DNA of 64,000 bases from Pezizomycotina sp. ARF18 (lineage: Eukaryota > Ascomycota): NCBI GenBank assembly GCA_002224055.1, contig AZLU01000027.1, positions 217,830-281,829 on the forward strand. Reading direction: 5' to 3'. Under the pieces are notes generated by a model that was given only the letters and a program-made list of their open reading frames with translations, searched no databases and was not told the origin of the DNA. Position numbers and translations under genes: made by a program. Positions 12,234 to 25,015 of this stretch are shown here, piece by piece. The number at the start of each line of letters is the position of its first letter. Position 1 is the stretch's first letter.

Positions 12234-12510
12234 TAGCTTGGCCTTTGAATACTGGGTTTGCTGTTTTATGTAATTGGAGTTCAAATTACCCTCTATGTTC
12301 TATTGAGCTTTAGTTTGGAAGCATATGCAATGGCTGTTTTAAAATCATAATTTGGCGGGCGGTTGAGAATCCTGTACCCCTTTTTGTGTGCATGCATCTT
12401 TCGTCTACTGTATATATAATCATCTGAGCTCAGTTAGGTACCGAAAGTATTTATTTCCGGAGCTAAATTTATATCAAATACATAATGGAACACCTTCGGT
12501 GCCCAGCTCT

Positions 12511-13925
12511 TTACTCGTTCCACGTGAGGCACTTTACTTGCCATTTTATGTCGCTGCTGTATAGTTCGGTTATAATCTGCGAGAACTCTGCAGTAATGTT
12601 TTGCTTCATTTCGTCTAAATCATCCTCGTTCGCATTCTCGTGCACATGAACCCAGCAAGGCCGCGGCGGGTCGTTCAGGAGCGCTATCTTTACGGCCGCC
12701 GGATATGAGTGCCGCGACGAAGGTAGGATGCCCAAATTTACGTGCGCGATCGGCGGGATCCGACCTTTCATGGCCGCTATTCTGTCGACGGCGTGAGCAT
12801 TCGACTCATGGAACAGCACTATCTTGGGGTAATTCACATGCGCACTGTGGACATCCACAACATCGGCATTCACTACCTCACCGTCGCTACCGCTGTGCAC
12901 TTCCGCCCGCCAACCGTTACCCTCCGCGCCGCGCCTGCATGCTTCAATGCTCCAGCGATTGATGTCCCACCCTAGTACAAGCGACGCCCCCGCGGCAATA
13001 TAGGAGAAAGCAAAATACCCGATACCCACGTACAAATCCACCACGGCGCATTGTTCTCTATCCACTGTTGTATCACGGTAGTGCTTCAGCAGCCTCGCCT
13101 TTTCCCGCAGGTTACCCCGAGAGAACATGACGTGCAGCGGCGGCCACGTCTGATATATCCCGTTCTGCCTGACAGAAACCCACAGTGCCTTATCAAAGTC
13201 CTTCTCATTATAGTCATCGGACCCAAAGTCGCCGCCATAGAGCGGAATGATATCTACCGGCCGCCGCATGCGGTTGTTTTCATCGTAGTCACCGGTGGTC
13301 GGGATGGGGGAATTCACCGCGATGTGCGTGACGTTGAACTCCTTTGCTACGGCCGCGTAGGCGTCGTCTCTTACCCCGTCTGGGATGGCTTTTATAAACT
13401 CGTTCACTGCTGCGACGCGAGTACGTGCGATATCCGGAGGAGGAGCAGCGGATGGTACAAGGAGTATTTTTGTGGCTTCTTAAGTAGATCCGTGAGCTCG
13501 GAGATGGGCCGTCCTCCCTCCGGCTGCAGAAATTCGGCGATGAACGGTCGGGTGATGTGATAAATGTCTCTGGGGGGTTGCGGCGGTGTGGGCTTCTTGC
13601 CCTTTTCAAATTTGAAGATTTGCAGTCTCTCGTTTTTCTCAAGATCCCGGAGCCCAAGTCTTTCGAGGATCTCTGAATCGCCTGCCGAGCTTTCCTCCGC
13701 ATTTTTCTCATCGAAATCGACATGGCTATCCTTCGATCCAGCAACATCGACTTCAAGAGCGGAAAAGACGAGGAAGAGATCGAATTCCCTGTCATCTTCC
13801 TCATACCTACCCCATTTCAGTATTCTCTCGCCGAATTGTCGTCGCTCTGTGAGCCTCTCGCGGACTGTTTTCAGAAGCGGGGCCGGAGTAGAACCCCGAC
13901 CTGCTGAGTCGTCGTCATCTTGCAT
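12511..13925 (-). CDS. TRM12: tRNA wybutosine-synthesizing protein 2 (TYW2 / Trm12)
   Basis: Trm12/TYW2 transfers the 3-amino-3-carboxypropyl group of S-adenosylmethionine to the wybutosine precursor at position 37 of tRNA-Phe (family knowledge). The N-terminal fungal extension (MQDDDDSAGRG, then LTERRQFGERILKWGRYEE) precedes a Rossmann methyltransferase-like domain with the cofactor motif VVDLYVGIGYFAFSYIAAGA, GWDINRWSIEACRRGAEGN and HVNLGILPSSRHSYPAA. There is no intron, and the reading is one frame except for a single break at the A/T run 13467-13471: adding one base joins KKPQK to ILLVPSAAPPPDIARTRVAAV. The gene is divergent from the coiled-coil gene, about 210 bp away. Confidence 0.92.
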
Positions 13926-14135
13926 CTTAAAAAAGATCCGGGAAAAAAAGAAAAAAAGAAAAGAAGCTTAAACAGGGAAGGATTTTTGGCGTGGTGTAAA
14001 ATTAAAATTCGCTGTTGAGGAGGTCCCAAATTTAAAATTCCTCATCCCGACCTTCAACTCCGCAATTTTTTATAGTTAAGCTCCTTCTCAGCCCAAACTC
14101 ACAGATAGCTAGAATATCACGACATTCCGCCGATC

Positions 14136-15473
14136 ATGGACAAACTCAGAGGTCTTCTTCATCCAGATTAGGTTCACTTGGAGAGCTTCGCCAGAGGTGG
14201 TCTCATACCCAAAATAGCTCCTGCAGGGAAATATATTACTCTAATGGCTAACGTTTCTACCAGCAGTACCTCAAAGGACGAGCCTAAGGAATCCCTTAGT
14301 GATGTGTGAGTTCGAACCATGGCCCCCGAAATGAGATACACGCTAAATGTCAATGATATAATATCGGCAGGCTCGAAAGGCTTCCTCGCACAAAGCAATT
14401 TCTAGAGAAGTACGCGTCCGTCTATTATTATCCTCGATTTGGTTGGATTAACTTCTAACCAGTATGTACGAATAGCTCGCCTCTCAAAGTTGTCGAAGAG
14501 CAGGCTCGGAAGAATGATGTTAAAGCACTTGTATGTACAAGCTACCAACTATTTATGTTATTATTGTATGAAATTCGAAAAAACTAACGTAAGCGCCAAC
14601 ACGAATAGGAAGCTCTAGAGAAGCTAAAGCAAGTAGATAAACTGGTACGGTTGAATTCTTTAAACCAGTTTTACGACTCCGGTTTGTGCTTGAGCTAAAA
14701 AGGAGTATAGATCGGCTTGCACGAAGATACAGCCGCTGAGCTGAGAGAACACGTTTCCGAACTCTCTGCTCTCAAGGCCGACATATCTCGCGCCGTTGAG
14801 CATGCTTGTATGTAGCTTCCTTTTCGTTTTTTCATAGAATGGTGGTCTAATCCATTCATTCTCTTATTTCTAGATTCATCCAGCAGCAACTTTTCGAGCT
14901 GCAGAGAGAAATAACCGAAGCAGAGAACATCGCTACATTCTCCAAGTTACGAAGGTTAAGGGCGGAGGAGGAAGAAAAATTCAACATCTACGTAGAGTCA
15001 AAGCGGTATGGGTTTCTTCGAATCGGCACCAGCCTCTTCCCTTTTGATCGTCCTTGTCGCTAACTCTGTTTCACAGAGCGGACTTGGCTAGGAAAAAAGC
15101 AGAATATAGTCAGCAGCTCCAGCAGTTTGAACGGGAGAGATTTTCAATTGGTGCAGACACTTCGATGGAAAGGCAAGGGTGGCCGTCTAAGAGACCGGCC
15201 CCAGTGTCGGCTAGGTCAGACAATTCGGTTCCGCAGCAGGATATATCTAACCTCGACATTCGTCTCCCTTCCAAAGCTCAGCAAGAAACACGCCAAGAGG
15301 AAGACGGCGCTGGGAACTCTAATGAACTGGATGATTTCTTAGGTAATTCATCTGATGGTGGTGTGACCGCTGCTGCGCCTGCGCGCAAAACAGAAGTTAA
15401 GAAACAGTCCAAACCGCAAACCCGTCCAGCGCGGCCGCAAATTCTTTCCGATGAGGATTTCGCGGACGATTGA
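14136..15473 (+). CDS. coiled-coil protein, function not recognised
   Basis: I do not recognise the family. The reading starts MDKLRGLLHPD and runs through VHLESFARGGLIPKIAP, SPLKVVEEQARKNDVKAL, a heptad-like segment with HEDTAAELREHVSELSAL, FIQQQLFELQREITEAENI and RLRAEEEEKFNIYVESKR, then ADLARKKAEYSQQLQQFERE. That suggests a long coiled coil across most of the protein. The C-terminal third is polar and disordered, with NELDDFLGNSS and SDEDFADD near the stop. At least five short introns are inferred (for example 14811-14873 and 15006-15076). In-frame stops at 14166 and near 14743 need single-base corrections. Its stop lies about 110 bp from that of convergent SHE4. Confidence 0.6.
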
Positions 15474-15583
15474 TCCTTCGTCACAGTTCACGTTACTTCA
15501 TGCCTTTATAGCGATTCTACAGGAAGGATATATTTCTGGGAAAATAAATCGCTGGGTATGAGCGGTACCGGATTATTCAGTTT

Positions 15584-18165
15584 CTAGCTAAGCTTCTTCA
15601 AGGCTTCAACGGCAGTACTAGAATATCCTCCGATTTCGACTTCTGAATTATAGATTTCAAAACATCAACTCCCCCCGCCTCTTTGATCTGTCGACACCCT
15701 TTTGTCCGCCGCCGCTCGCTACGTTCAGAATGCAGATAACGCCCCTGTGCGTCAGCTCCGCGTTGTCGGACGAGACCATCTCGAGCAGCGTCGATACGCC
15801 TCGCTCCTTCTCCAGGACTGCAGCCGCAGCGGCATCCCACTCCGTAAGCATTGCGAGAGCACCACCTGCAGCTCTTCTAGTCGCAAAGTCGTCAGCATTC
15901 GCGAGCGCTATCAGTATGTGCATCCGGTGCAGTGCTTGCTTGGAGCCGTCCGCAAATTTAGATACGCAAGTCGGAGATAACATCAGGTTGCATACCAGCT
16001 CCATCGCAGCCCGCTGAATCATGTCGTTCTGGGCGAGCAGGAGGTCCTCAACCAGTGGCCAGCCGAGCCGTATGATGAGATCGCGGGCTGAATCAGTAGT
16101 AGATGCTAGGTTTGTGAGCGCTAATAGCGACTCAAAGAGAGGGAGTAGGTCCGGTAGTCGGCAGTGGAACTTTGTATTGCATGCGCAAGTCCCAGAAGCG
16201 GCGCTATGGCGGACGCCAGAGGCAAAGAGGAGGCACCGAAGACATGTGCGGGGTTGATGGAGATGAGAATGCGTGCCAGAGCGTGTGGAGCTGTTTGCAA
16301 AATTTCCTTTTGGATGTCAGACCGTTTGTCTTCTTTTACGGACGCTGCGGAACTATAGTATTGTAGGAGCAGTTTGACGCCGCCTTGTTGTGCGATAATG
16401 CCTCGGTGCGAAGGGGTTTTGGATAGAGAATTCAATATGCGACACGTAGAGTCAATGATACTGGTAGATGTTGTTTTCCCAATGGCAACCAAGACGGTGA
16501 CTAGCCCGGCGTCAAGGAGACGTTTGCATCTTTGCGTGACCTTGGGGGGTTCATCGAGAGGGTCTATTTCTTCAGCCTGCTTGTTGGAATGAGGGTTTGC
16601 GTAATTTTTAAGTTGTTCATCTTTTTCTGCTCTTCCGAAAGCGCTCTAGGGTAGTTTGTGAGGTTGCAAAGCACCGTAAGTGCTCCGTAGACGGCAGCTG
16701 GCGATTGACTCCTGAGAGTTGCCAAGACGCTCTTCAAAATAGCTTCGTTCTTGACTATTTCTCCTTAACCGCAGTGTTCAACGAGGCGTATGCGAGACCT
16801 TCTATCGAAGCCTGTATCGATTCGTCGTCCTTCTTTGTCAAAATAAGGTCTCCAAAAACGCTTGCTAGAGCTTCCATCTCCCTCGCACCGCTGTCCTCTG
16901 AAGTGCCCTCTTTTCTACCTTCAGTAGCAGATAGTTCGGCCGTTCCCCTAAAATCTTAGCTAAAACCACTGCTGCGGTGCTTGTCCATCTCCGCGGCGCT
17001 TTACAATGCCCGAAAGATATGTCTGGCAGTTCTTCGCTAAAGCCTCGCGGCAAGGCTTGTCAATACATGCTGCCGACATCATATCCAGCGCGGCAAGCTC
17101 GACCTGCCCCGACCGAGCATGGAGTAAGGGCAGTAGACTTGTAAGGAACCCTTCTGTTAGGAAAAGCGAAGCTGCTAATGTAGTCATAACGGGAAATAGC
17201 AACGATGCAGTTGAAAAAGCACGTATGAGGTCCCTGTCGGTGTTAGACGCTAGTTTGTCGGACATAAAATCCCCAGAACCATCTGCGCTTGGTCGTGCCC
17301 GAGTATCTCCAAATATTTTACGAGTGTCAGTAACCCGGACGTTTTAACCTCCTTTGAGTCTTCCGCCGAAAGGACTGAGAGAAGTCGATAAGAAACTTCC
17401 TGAGTGACAGAGTCTTTGAGAACCTCTGTTGCGCCTGCGAGAAGTCGTACCAACGGCCGCACGCTTTCTGTTGCACACGGGTATCCTGCGCGTCTCGTAA
17501 CAGGAGCCGAAATAGCTCCTTGATATACGGCGCTTGCTTGCCCGACAGCTCCGACGGCGATTTCCATATCTCGTCATCCACGCAGACCGTGACCAGCGCA
17601 TCTAAGCCAACATTTCCAAGCTTCCTAAGCACCTCATAGAGCTCAACCACTCCTCCTCCTGTAGAAATTTCATCGCGCACCACGACCCTGAAACTCTTGC
17701 AGCTCCTCGCCAGGCCCTCAACAGCTTGTCCCTGTATACCCTTTACTTCGTCCGATCTGTCCTCCCGAACAGTCGTTAATGTTCGGAACGATTTCGATGC
17801 GGCGTCGGTCGATAACGTAAGCTCGCTGCCGCTCCCCGTAAACTTCACAAGCTCCTTTCCAGAATCAACGTTGCCATCATTGACGAGCTTCTCGCACAAC
17901 CTTATGGCGAGATTCGGCGTATCCTGAGACTGTTGGACCTTTATGAATACCGCTTGAACCGAGCGATTTTTAGGTGCTAGCGTGATCGCTTCTCGAATAG
18001 CTCTGGTGCCTTCCTGGAAAGGTTGGAGTAAGTTTACAAATCTTTTTTTTTTTTAAGCGACATGTATGAAGCGAAAGGTCACTGAACCTCGATCTTGCCG
18101 TTCTGGAAGAGCTCTAGCGCTTTTGCAGCTAGTGCTTCAGCTCGAGAATCTGCTCCGTCCGACAT
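15584..18165 (-). CDS. SHE4: UNC-45/Cro1/She4-type myosin chaperone
   Basis: She4/UNC-45 proteins are armadillo-repeat chaperones that fold and stabilise myosin motor domains, acting in actin organisation and endocytosis (family knowledge). The start MSDGADSRAEALAAKALEL leads, after an intron near 18023-18087, to a helical repeat protein with IREAITLAPKNRSVQAVFIK, GLDALVTVCVDDEIWKSPSEL, MIQRAAMELVCNLMLSP and RRAAGGALAMLTEWD, typical of the UCS domain. The end reads VEALKKLS-stop. Total length of about 840 codons fits the family. Frame breaks occur in several places (about 17450, 17260, 16950, 16600, 16140, 15700), with matching residues on both sides. Confidence 0.9.
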
Positions 18166-18697
18166 TGCTCAAGCTACTGCTGGGGTACCTATAGTCAACC
18201 TTTATTCTTCTTCGTGATCTCCAACTTTGGAGGTTATTGGAAAAAAAAAAGTTGTGTTGCCTTTTGTTTTCTCGCTTGGAAGAAAGAAGGTTCGGACGGG
18301 AAGCGGCGCTCCACGGTTAAAAACACTGCCAATTTATAAGGCTCATTTTTTAGAAAGGATTAATTAAATGCACGTATCGACGACTGCTCTTACCAGAAAA
18401 CTCCCGACGAACAAGCTTTGCCAGGTTGAAGAGTCATAACTTCTACTTACACTACGCCTTTCGTGCCTTTCTTCCTTTGGTATTGACCATTTTTCTCACC
18501 TATAAATATCAACCTATATATTTGCAGAATGCACGAACCGCAATCTGCTAATTACATTGCTCCCACAAAGCGACCGCCGAGCTTCGACTGACATTTCAAT
18601 CTTACGAAGGACGTCAAGGTCCAATCCATTATAGATAATAATCACATACGCACATCACACACGCCTGGCCTACTTTAAGCGAACAAGCGGAATTATA
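18166..18697. promoter_or_regulatory. divergent promoter region SHE4 / DBR1
   Basis: About 530 bp separate two divergent start codons. It has an A run at 18241-18250 and no recognised gene. Confidence 0.5.
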
Positions 18698-20451
18698 ATG
18701 GCGAGCGGAGCGATGCAGACCGCTAAGGGAGTAAAATAGCTGTCATGGGTTGCGTAAGTTTGAGAAGTTGCATTGCAAAGTGAATGCGCCAAAGGTTACT
18801 AACACGGATAGATAGTGCCATGGCGCCCTCAACTCCATATACGCCTCCGTCAGAGAAGCGCGCGAGGTTTACAACCAGCAAGTGGAGCTTCTCATAATAG
18901 GCGGAGATTTCCAGGTACGCTCCGTTCGATCCCCTGCGGGCTGCAGCGAAAATTCCGTCCCTAGAGAAGGAATATATTTAATGATACCGCACTAGGCTGT
19001 CAGAAATGATAAGGATCTCAAATGCCATGTCGGTACCGCCAAAGTATCGCCACATGGGCGACTTCTACGAATACTATAATGGCACCAGGACGGCGCCAAT
19101 CCCAACCATTGTGGTCGGTGGGAACCATGAGGCTAGCAGTCACATGTGGGAGCTGTGAGTCCGAAAGAAAAACCTTTTTTTTGAGCTTCTTATCGCTCTT
19201 ACAGGATATATTGTAGTCTAATATTATGCTCTTGTCGACAGGTATTATGGAGGTTGGTTGTGTCCGAACATTTACTACCTCGGTGCCGCTGGAATTGTCA
19301 ATTTTCGAGGTCTACGGATAGGTGGTATATCGGGTATTTACAACGCGAGGTCCTACCAACTGCCGCACCACGAGCGGCTTCCATATAATAAAGATGGCGA
19401 AATCAAAACGATCTACCACGTCCGCGCGTTTGATGTCTTAAAGCTCTTCAAGGCCACGGGTAACTTTGATATATTTATGAGCCACGATTGGCCCACGGGC
19501 ATCGAGCACCATGGTGATCTGCAGCGACTACTCAAGGATAAGCCTTGGTTCAGGTCGGATATTGAGAAGGGTGAGCTTGGGAGCCCTCCGAGCAAGAGCT
19601 TGCTTTTCAAGCTTAAACCAAGGTATTGGTTTGCTAGCCACATGCACTGCAAGTTCTCAGCTGTTGTCAAGCACAATGCGGTGGGGCCGGCGGGAGGAAC
19701 AAAGGCGCCGGCAAATCCGGATGAATTGGATTTGGACGCGGAACCGGAGGTCGCGAAAGGAAATGCAGACGAAATTGATCTCAACCTTGAGAGCGGTGAC
19801 GAAGACGAGGCAAAAGCAGTACAAGAGGCCGAAGGAGGCGTACAAATCCAACCAGAGAAGAAAGAAGAAGACAAGCAGCCCGCAAACACAAGCTCATTAT
19901 ACCCCAAACCGTACCTACAAATGACGAGACGAAGTTCCTAGCCTTGGACAAATGCCTTCCGGGGAGGGACTGGCTCCAAATATTAGATGTCATTCCTCAC
20001 AAACAACCATTCGATGGCCAGGGGGATGGGTTCTACTATGATCCTGAATGGTTAGCGATCACGAGGGTTTTCAATCCCGTCATGCCTAACCTAAGGGAGC
20101 TAAAAGACAATTACAAGGAGCTCCAAGAAGATGAAGGGAAACTCAGCGAATCGATATTGAAAGAGCTTAAGTGGGTGCAGGAGCATCTGGTCAAACCTGG
20201 AAAGCTTAAGGTCCCAGAGAACTTTGAGATAACTGCGCCGACACAGTTCGACTCATCAACAAAAGCGACGAAACCACGTAAGTGCAATAACCCATTACAA
20301 TAGTAGGGAATATATATATAGCCTAGGAGCTTTACTTAGGGACCTGGTTTGAGCTAACTACAATTTTCCTGTAGCAACGTCATACGACAACCCGCAAACA
20401 CTAAAATTTTGTGAATTACTAGACATCGAGAACAAGGCAACGCAGAAGTAA
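18698..20451 (+). CDS. DBR1: RNA lariat debranching enzyme
   Basis: Dbr1 is a metallophosphoesterase that hydrolyses the 2'-5' bond of excised intron lariats (family knowledge). The start [19 protein letters not shown] (one A missing in the run 18733-18736) leads across intron 1 (18754 to about 18813) to [23 protein letters not shown] and [11 protein letters not shown]. Metal-binding motifs appear as GGDFQ, VGGNHE (frameshifted near 19115-19130), [13 protein letters not shown] and [10 protein letters not shown] long acidic insert (about 19720-19870) is followed by [18 protein letters not shown] and the C-terminal domain, ending [12 protein letters not shown]. Introns include about 18914-18994, 19156-19240 and 20278-20373. 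Confidence 0.95.
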
Positions 20452-21169
20452 TTCAATATCCATCTGCAGATGAACAACTGCTTATAGCCATCCGTATCAC
20501 TCCTTAAGCGGTGTGAATTGTATAGTATGAACATATTCTTGCCAGTAAGCGGCGGGATTTTTGATTTTCCCCAGATATTGGCTATATTACGAGTTTGCTG
20601 GGCAACCGCAGCTGGATAAATAATAATAGATGGAAGCAGCCTTAAATCAATACTAGCTGAAGCTGTTGGTTAATAAAATTAGGGTGAATAAGCCGCCAAA
20701 TCACTTGTCTCGTACACAGGCTATCAATCCTACAGTGCTTACGGGGAGAACAGCTAAATCACATATAATCCCTCTTCAGGATTTCTAGATCTTTCGTGAT
20801 TATCACAATCGACGTCACGCTGTATTCTACCTAGTATATCTCCACCAAATGAGAAGAATTGTAGTCATACTACCCAGATAATTAACACCATTAAGTTCCG
20901 ATCGTAGCTATAAGGACTTCAACATCCTCTCGATCGCGTATTCTCAAAGGCGTCTCTCACTCTCACGTTTACTTGAAACGATGGTTTGACTGTCTAGAGC
21001 TTTTAAAAAATTTGAGGCTCTTAGTTAAGGCTCGTGCAGTTGCAGGGTGTCAGTCGCCTGCAAGATAAGAGAAAAGGAAAAAATTTCCACTAAGAAAAGT
21101 TTCCTTTTTTTTTTTCTTTCCCTTGCCGTCCCAGATTTGAGCAAATAAAAGAAAATCTAAATCTACCTG

Positions 21170-21203
<34 letters not shown>

Positions 21204-21553
21204 AGCTGCTATATACCTTAACTTAACCTCAGCCGACATTATTGTATCTATCTATTCTTTACCAAATTAAATTTTTTTTTTTTAAGATAACAAAAGCCAT
21301 CACGGACACTCCATACCCTTCGCCTCTCCACTTGCAAGCAGTATCAAAAGGTAGTCTTTCAGAAAGGAATTGAACCTCAAGACGCTTCGTGAATTGAGAT
21401 TTATCTTTTGTTTCCTGCTGTGCTGTTAAGCAAATTCCTCCACCGTCATTGGGCAAAAACGGAAAGCCTTCAGCATCCTAGCTAAAATATTCCGCACCCC
21501 GACACAATCCTCCATCCGCTCTTAGAACTCGCCGGGAAAGGGAGAAGGAAAAC
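20452..21553. other. intergenic region with 30-A run
   Basis: No gene is recognised over 1.1 kb. A 30-base A run lies at 21171-21200, with a T run at about 21271-21281 and several TATA-like stretches. It should hold the DBR1 terminator and the TOM20 promoter. Confidence 0.5.
21171..21200 (+). repeat. poly(A) homopolymer, 30 bases
   Basis: This is an uninterrupted run of 30 A in the spacer between DBR1 and TOM20. Confidence 0.95.
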
Positions 21554-22300
21554 ATGAAAACGTCGCAGGTTTTAACCGCAAGCGTTGCGACCTTGCTAAC
21601 ACTAAGCTTGGGTTCGTTTTTCCCATTCGGCGCCTCAGCCCACATTTTAGAGACTGAGAGAACAAATGCTTTCAGTTGTACGGCCCAATGCTTATTTTTT
21701 CTTCAATTTTTCAAATGAACAGCATACGTCTTCTACTTTGACTATAAGCGGCGCCACGACCCAGACTTTAGACGCGCGCTGGAGCGGGAGAAGCGGCGGC
21801 ACAAGAAGGAGCAGATGGCTGCAGAGGAAGCCGAGAGCGAAAACCTGAAGACGCAGATAAAGGAGGAAGTCAGGAGGGCACAAGAGGAGGGCTTCCCTAC
21901 GGACGTGGAGGAACGGGAGAGTTACTTCATGTCGGAAGTTGCCCGGGGCGAGGGCTTGCTGACACAAGGTTGGAACAATTTCTGCATATCAGCAACTCTC
22001 GCGATAAATTCTCTTCTTCTTTTACTGATATTACTTTTGCTTCTTACCTTATAGGAAATGAGAAAGCGCTCGAAGCCGCGATCTGCTTCTACAAAGCGCT
22101 GAAGGTTTACCCTACCCCTAAGGACCTAATCAACATCTACGAGAAGACCGTGCCAAAGGTATGCTATACATCTTCCCTAAATTCTCGCAATTCCCAACTT
22201 CGTAACTAACGAGACACCCTTCCTACAGAATATCCTCGACATACTAGCCGTCGCTATCGCATTCGATGACTCAACGTTGATGGCTGAAGCGGTCGAGTAA
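21554..22300 (+). CDS. TOM20: mitochondrial import receptor subunit Tom20
   Basis: Tom20 is the outer-membrane receptor that binds amphipathic mitochondrial presequences (family knowledge). The N terminus [23 protein letters not shown] is the single membrane anchor, followed by the fungal signature [15 protein letters not shown] and a charged linker. The receptor domain shows [20 protein letters not shown], then [19 protein letters not shown] (a TPR-like helix pair), IYEKTVPK and [13 protein letters not shown]. Three introns are seen, one in the anchor (about 21612-21721), one after LLTQG (about 21970-22054) and one after TVPK (about 22159-22228), all in phase. No frame break is needed in this gene, which is unusual for the window. 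Confidence 0.95.
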
Positions 22301-23043
22301 AAAAAGAACTCATAACCGGACCATGACAACTACGGAGTATAGCAAGCCAAACTCCTCCACCAATAACCACCTTATAACACACCCTGCTCATCTCAATCCG
22401 CAAGCCAACGCCAAACACTCCGCTTTGCAAAAACGCTTTTCGTTATCATACATACCGCATTTCTTCGATTTATATCGTAAATAATTATCCAAGAAGGTTT
22501 CAACAGAAAGGAAGATACAAAAAAAAGAGAAAAAAAAAGATAAACGGAAAGTAAGAAGCTCGAAATCAAATTCCATAAAATCAACAAACAAGAGCTATTT
22601 CGAAGTCACTGAAAACTGGAAACAAGGACTACTCGCTGTAGCGTTACAACTCACTTGAGCAGAGCTCAGGAAGTGACAGCCTATTGATGCTATTAAACGA
22701 CCGCGGGGTTCTGTTACCCTATATCCAGCTAGCTTCCAAACTTGCCAAAAGTTACTGGCATCTTGTATATATATACAGTTTTATAGACCGGTAATATATT
22801 CATTTTATCATCATGGACTACATTCAGAGATGAAAATGCCAATCTTTTTGTTTCATTGATAACACGGTTCTAAATACACCAGATAAAGGCTAGAGAAAAG
22901 TGAAACGAAATATGAGAAATTATTGGCTTTAAATTTCTATCATCATTATTAATAAATATTAAGGAACTGCTATTGTTACACTATTAGAAAGGCTCGAACT
23001 CCGAAAGAAGATCAAAAGGAATGGTTCTTTAAGTTTTTGGATA
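22301..23043. other. convergent 3' region TOM20 / BUB3
   Basis: About 740 bp of AT-rich sequence lie between two convergent genes. Short tandem AT stretches occur at 22763-22774 and 22945-22965, and no gene is recognised. Confidence 0.5.
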
Positions 23044-24390
23044 TCAAGATTGCATGCTTTTGGGCTTTGCTTCCGATTCACCCATCTCACGGATAAATAT
23101 CTTGGGCTCATCGTTACCCACGCTCTCTTGCCCTTCTTCAAAGCCGTTGCTACTAGCGACAGCCAGGTGCTTCCCATCGCAGGAGAAGCTTAGCGCGGCA
23201 ACAGAAGCCGGATACCGTTGGTACTGCTTGAGCCTTCGCTTGGCGGCACCATCCCATAGAGAGACTACACCGTCACCACCGCCTGAAGCAAAGTTCCGTA
23301 ACTAGAGGGAAAATAATATTAGGCAAAGGTCACAACGTAAATTAGATGGCGTACAGAGGGAAACCTGGATCTCACATTGGATGGAACGCCAGGGCGTTGA
23401 CGGGGTAAACGAGGTCGGTATCCCGTCAGGCTGCCTGTGGCACTTGAACGCGTACTTCCGACTCTGACTTTCCCTGCTGGGGTCGAAGAACTCGACGGCG
23501 ACCCGCCCTTCGATGCTGCTTGTAGCGTATCCCTCCCCGTTCGGCATGCACCTCACCGTCCTCGTCATGAATTTCAGCGACGACTCGCGACGCTGGTACG
23601 GCTCGGCCATCGACCTCAGGTCGTAGATGTAGACTGCGCGATTCGACATGCCGACAACGAGCTTCTCTTGAACAGTCGAGAGGGAGAAGACTTTATGCGG
23701 GAGTTCAATCTTTTTGCTTTGGGGCGGTTTTTCGCGGCGGTCAAAGAGCTGTATCGTTTGATCCCAGGAGCCGGATATTATCGTATCTATGCAAACTTCC
23801 CAGTTAGAACTTCTGAAGCACCAAATTTGGACGGTGAGAGTCGAGGAGACCCCAAGAATGAAATCTTCACCTAATTCCGAATTATAACACAGCGCTTTAA
23901 CAGCTTCCTCGTGCTCTCCAATGACCGTTTCCTTCTGTGTTTCCAGCTCGATCCTACGAATAACATTTCTATCATCAGTTCCCTTTTGTACAAAAAAAAG
24001 CTAGATTTTGCTTCGAGTTTTCTTTCCCCCCTTGGAAGCTGACCTACAGCTTGACTTCTTGATTCAGGCCACCGCAGACGGCCTCCCTGCCTTCCTTGCC
24101 GACATAGCAGGCGTCCAGCATTGGCGATACCACGGCGATTTTCGCCAGCTGCGTTCCTCCTGCCTCGGCATGTGTGTCATAAAGTCGTATAGTCTGGTCC
24201 CAAGATGATACGAGGAGCTGCGTTGGGTTTACGGGGGAATAGTTGACCGAAGAGATGGCATCGTCGGGCGCGTCCTTGAGCTCGAAGTTGTCTTTTTACT
24301 CTCTCAAAGTTAGTTGGCTTTCAATGCGCGACAGGTACCGACGATTTGTTTTCGGGGGTGGGAGGGGTCCTACTTACTTGCTTGCGCCAT
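23044..24390 (-). CDS. BUB3: spindle checkpoint WD40 protein Bub3
   Basis: Bub3 is a WD40 propeller that brings Bub1 and the mitotic checkpoint proteins to phosphorylated kinetochores (family knowledge). The visible reading includes FELKDAPDDAISSVNYSP, LLVSSWDQTIRLYD, SPMLDACYVG, a propeller blade with SGSWDQTI, LFDRREK, LVVGMSNRAVYIYDLRSM, GEGYATSSIEGRVAVEF and YAFKCHRQ. The last exon has FASGGGDGVVSLWDG and ends at a TGA at 23044. The ATG at 24390 (MAQA) lies in a short first exon followed by a GTAAGT donor. Introns also fall at about 23300-23370 and 23960-24040. Frame breaks lie near 24100, 23800, 23430 and 23120. Confidence 0.92.
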
Positions 24391-25015
24391 TTCTGTTACG
24401 TGGGCGAGAGAGAGAGAGAGCGGATTTTAGTTGTATTTTAGTTTATAGTAGGTACCGTTGACCAGATTATTAATTTATATTATTATTTAATAAGAAATTG
24501 AAAATAGGTGGAATAATAATAATAATAAATAAATAAACTTCTTCGTTAGCTGGTTTTGTTGACCTCTTTCTCGACTTTTCTCGTCTTGTCGTGTCGTCAA
24601 TTGTCGTCAACTACTTAAGTAAACATAAGAAAAATTCGTCAATAAATACTTAAGAATGTCTAACAACGTCTTGAAAAATAGCCACCAACGAGGAAAGATG
24701 AAGACGAGGCTCTTCCTTTTCTTGGCACTCCAAGACTAAATCCGTGGGGGGGGACTCGCCTTCAAAGTTCAAAACCCTTCACGAAAACCCTCAGACGTTG
24801 GGCCTGGAATATTCCATTTTTATCTTAAACCGACTATCCGTTCCCCCCCCCCCCTTCCTTTGCAATCCTCCTCCCCCAACCATCAACACCGTGGAAAAAC
24901 GCCAAAACACGGTACAACAGACGCGAGACAGCGAAACCTTCTCGTGGAATCGCTCTGTGTATTATAAGCTTTCTCCTTTCCGTATTATTATTATCCGCAC
25001 AGGGGTTCCTTCACC
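24391..25015. promoter_or_regulatory. divergent promoter region BUB3 / EXO84
   Basis: This is the spacer between two divergent genes. It contains an AAT/AAAT microsatellite (about 24511-24536), a G run at 24747-24753 and a C run at about 24843-24854. No gene is recognised. Confidence 0.5.

Noticed and set aside
12705-12975. Plus-strand open frames inside TRM12
   Set aside because: They are antisense shadows of the conserved methyltransferase frame, with no family features.
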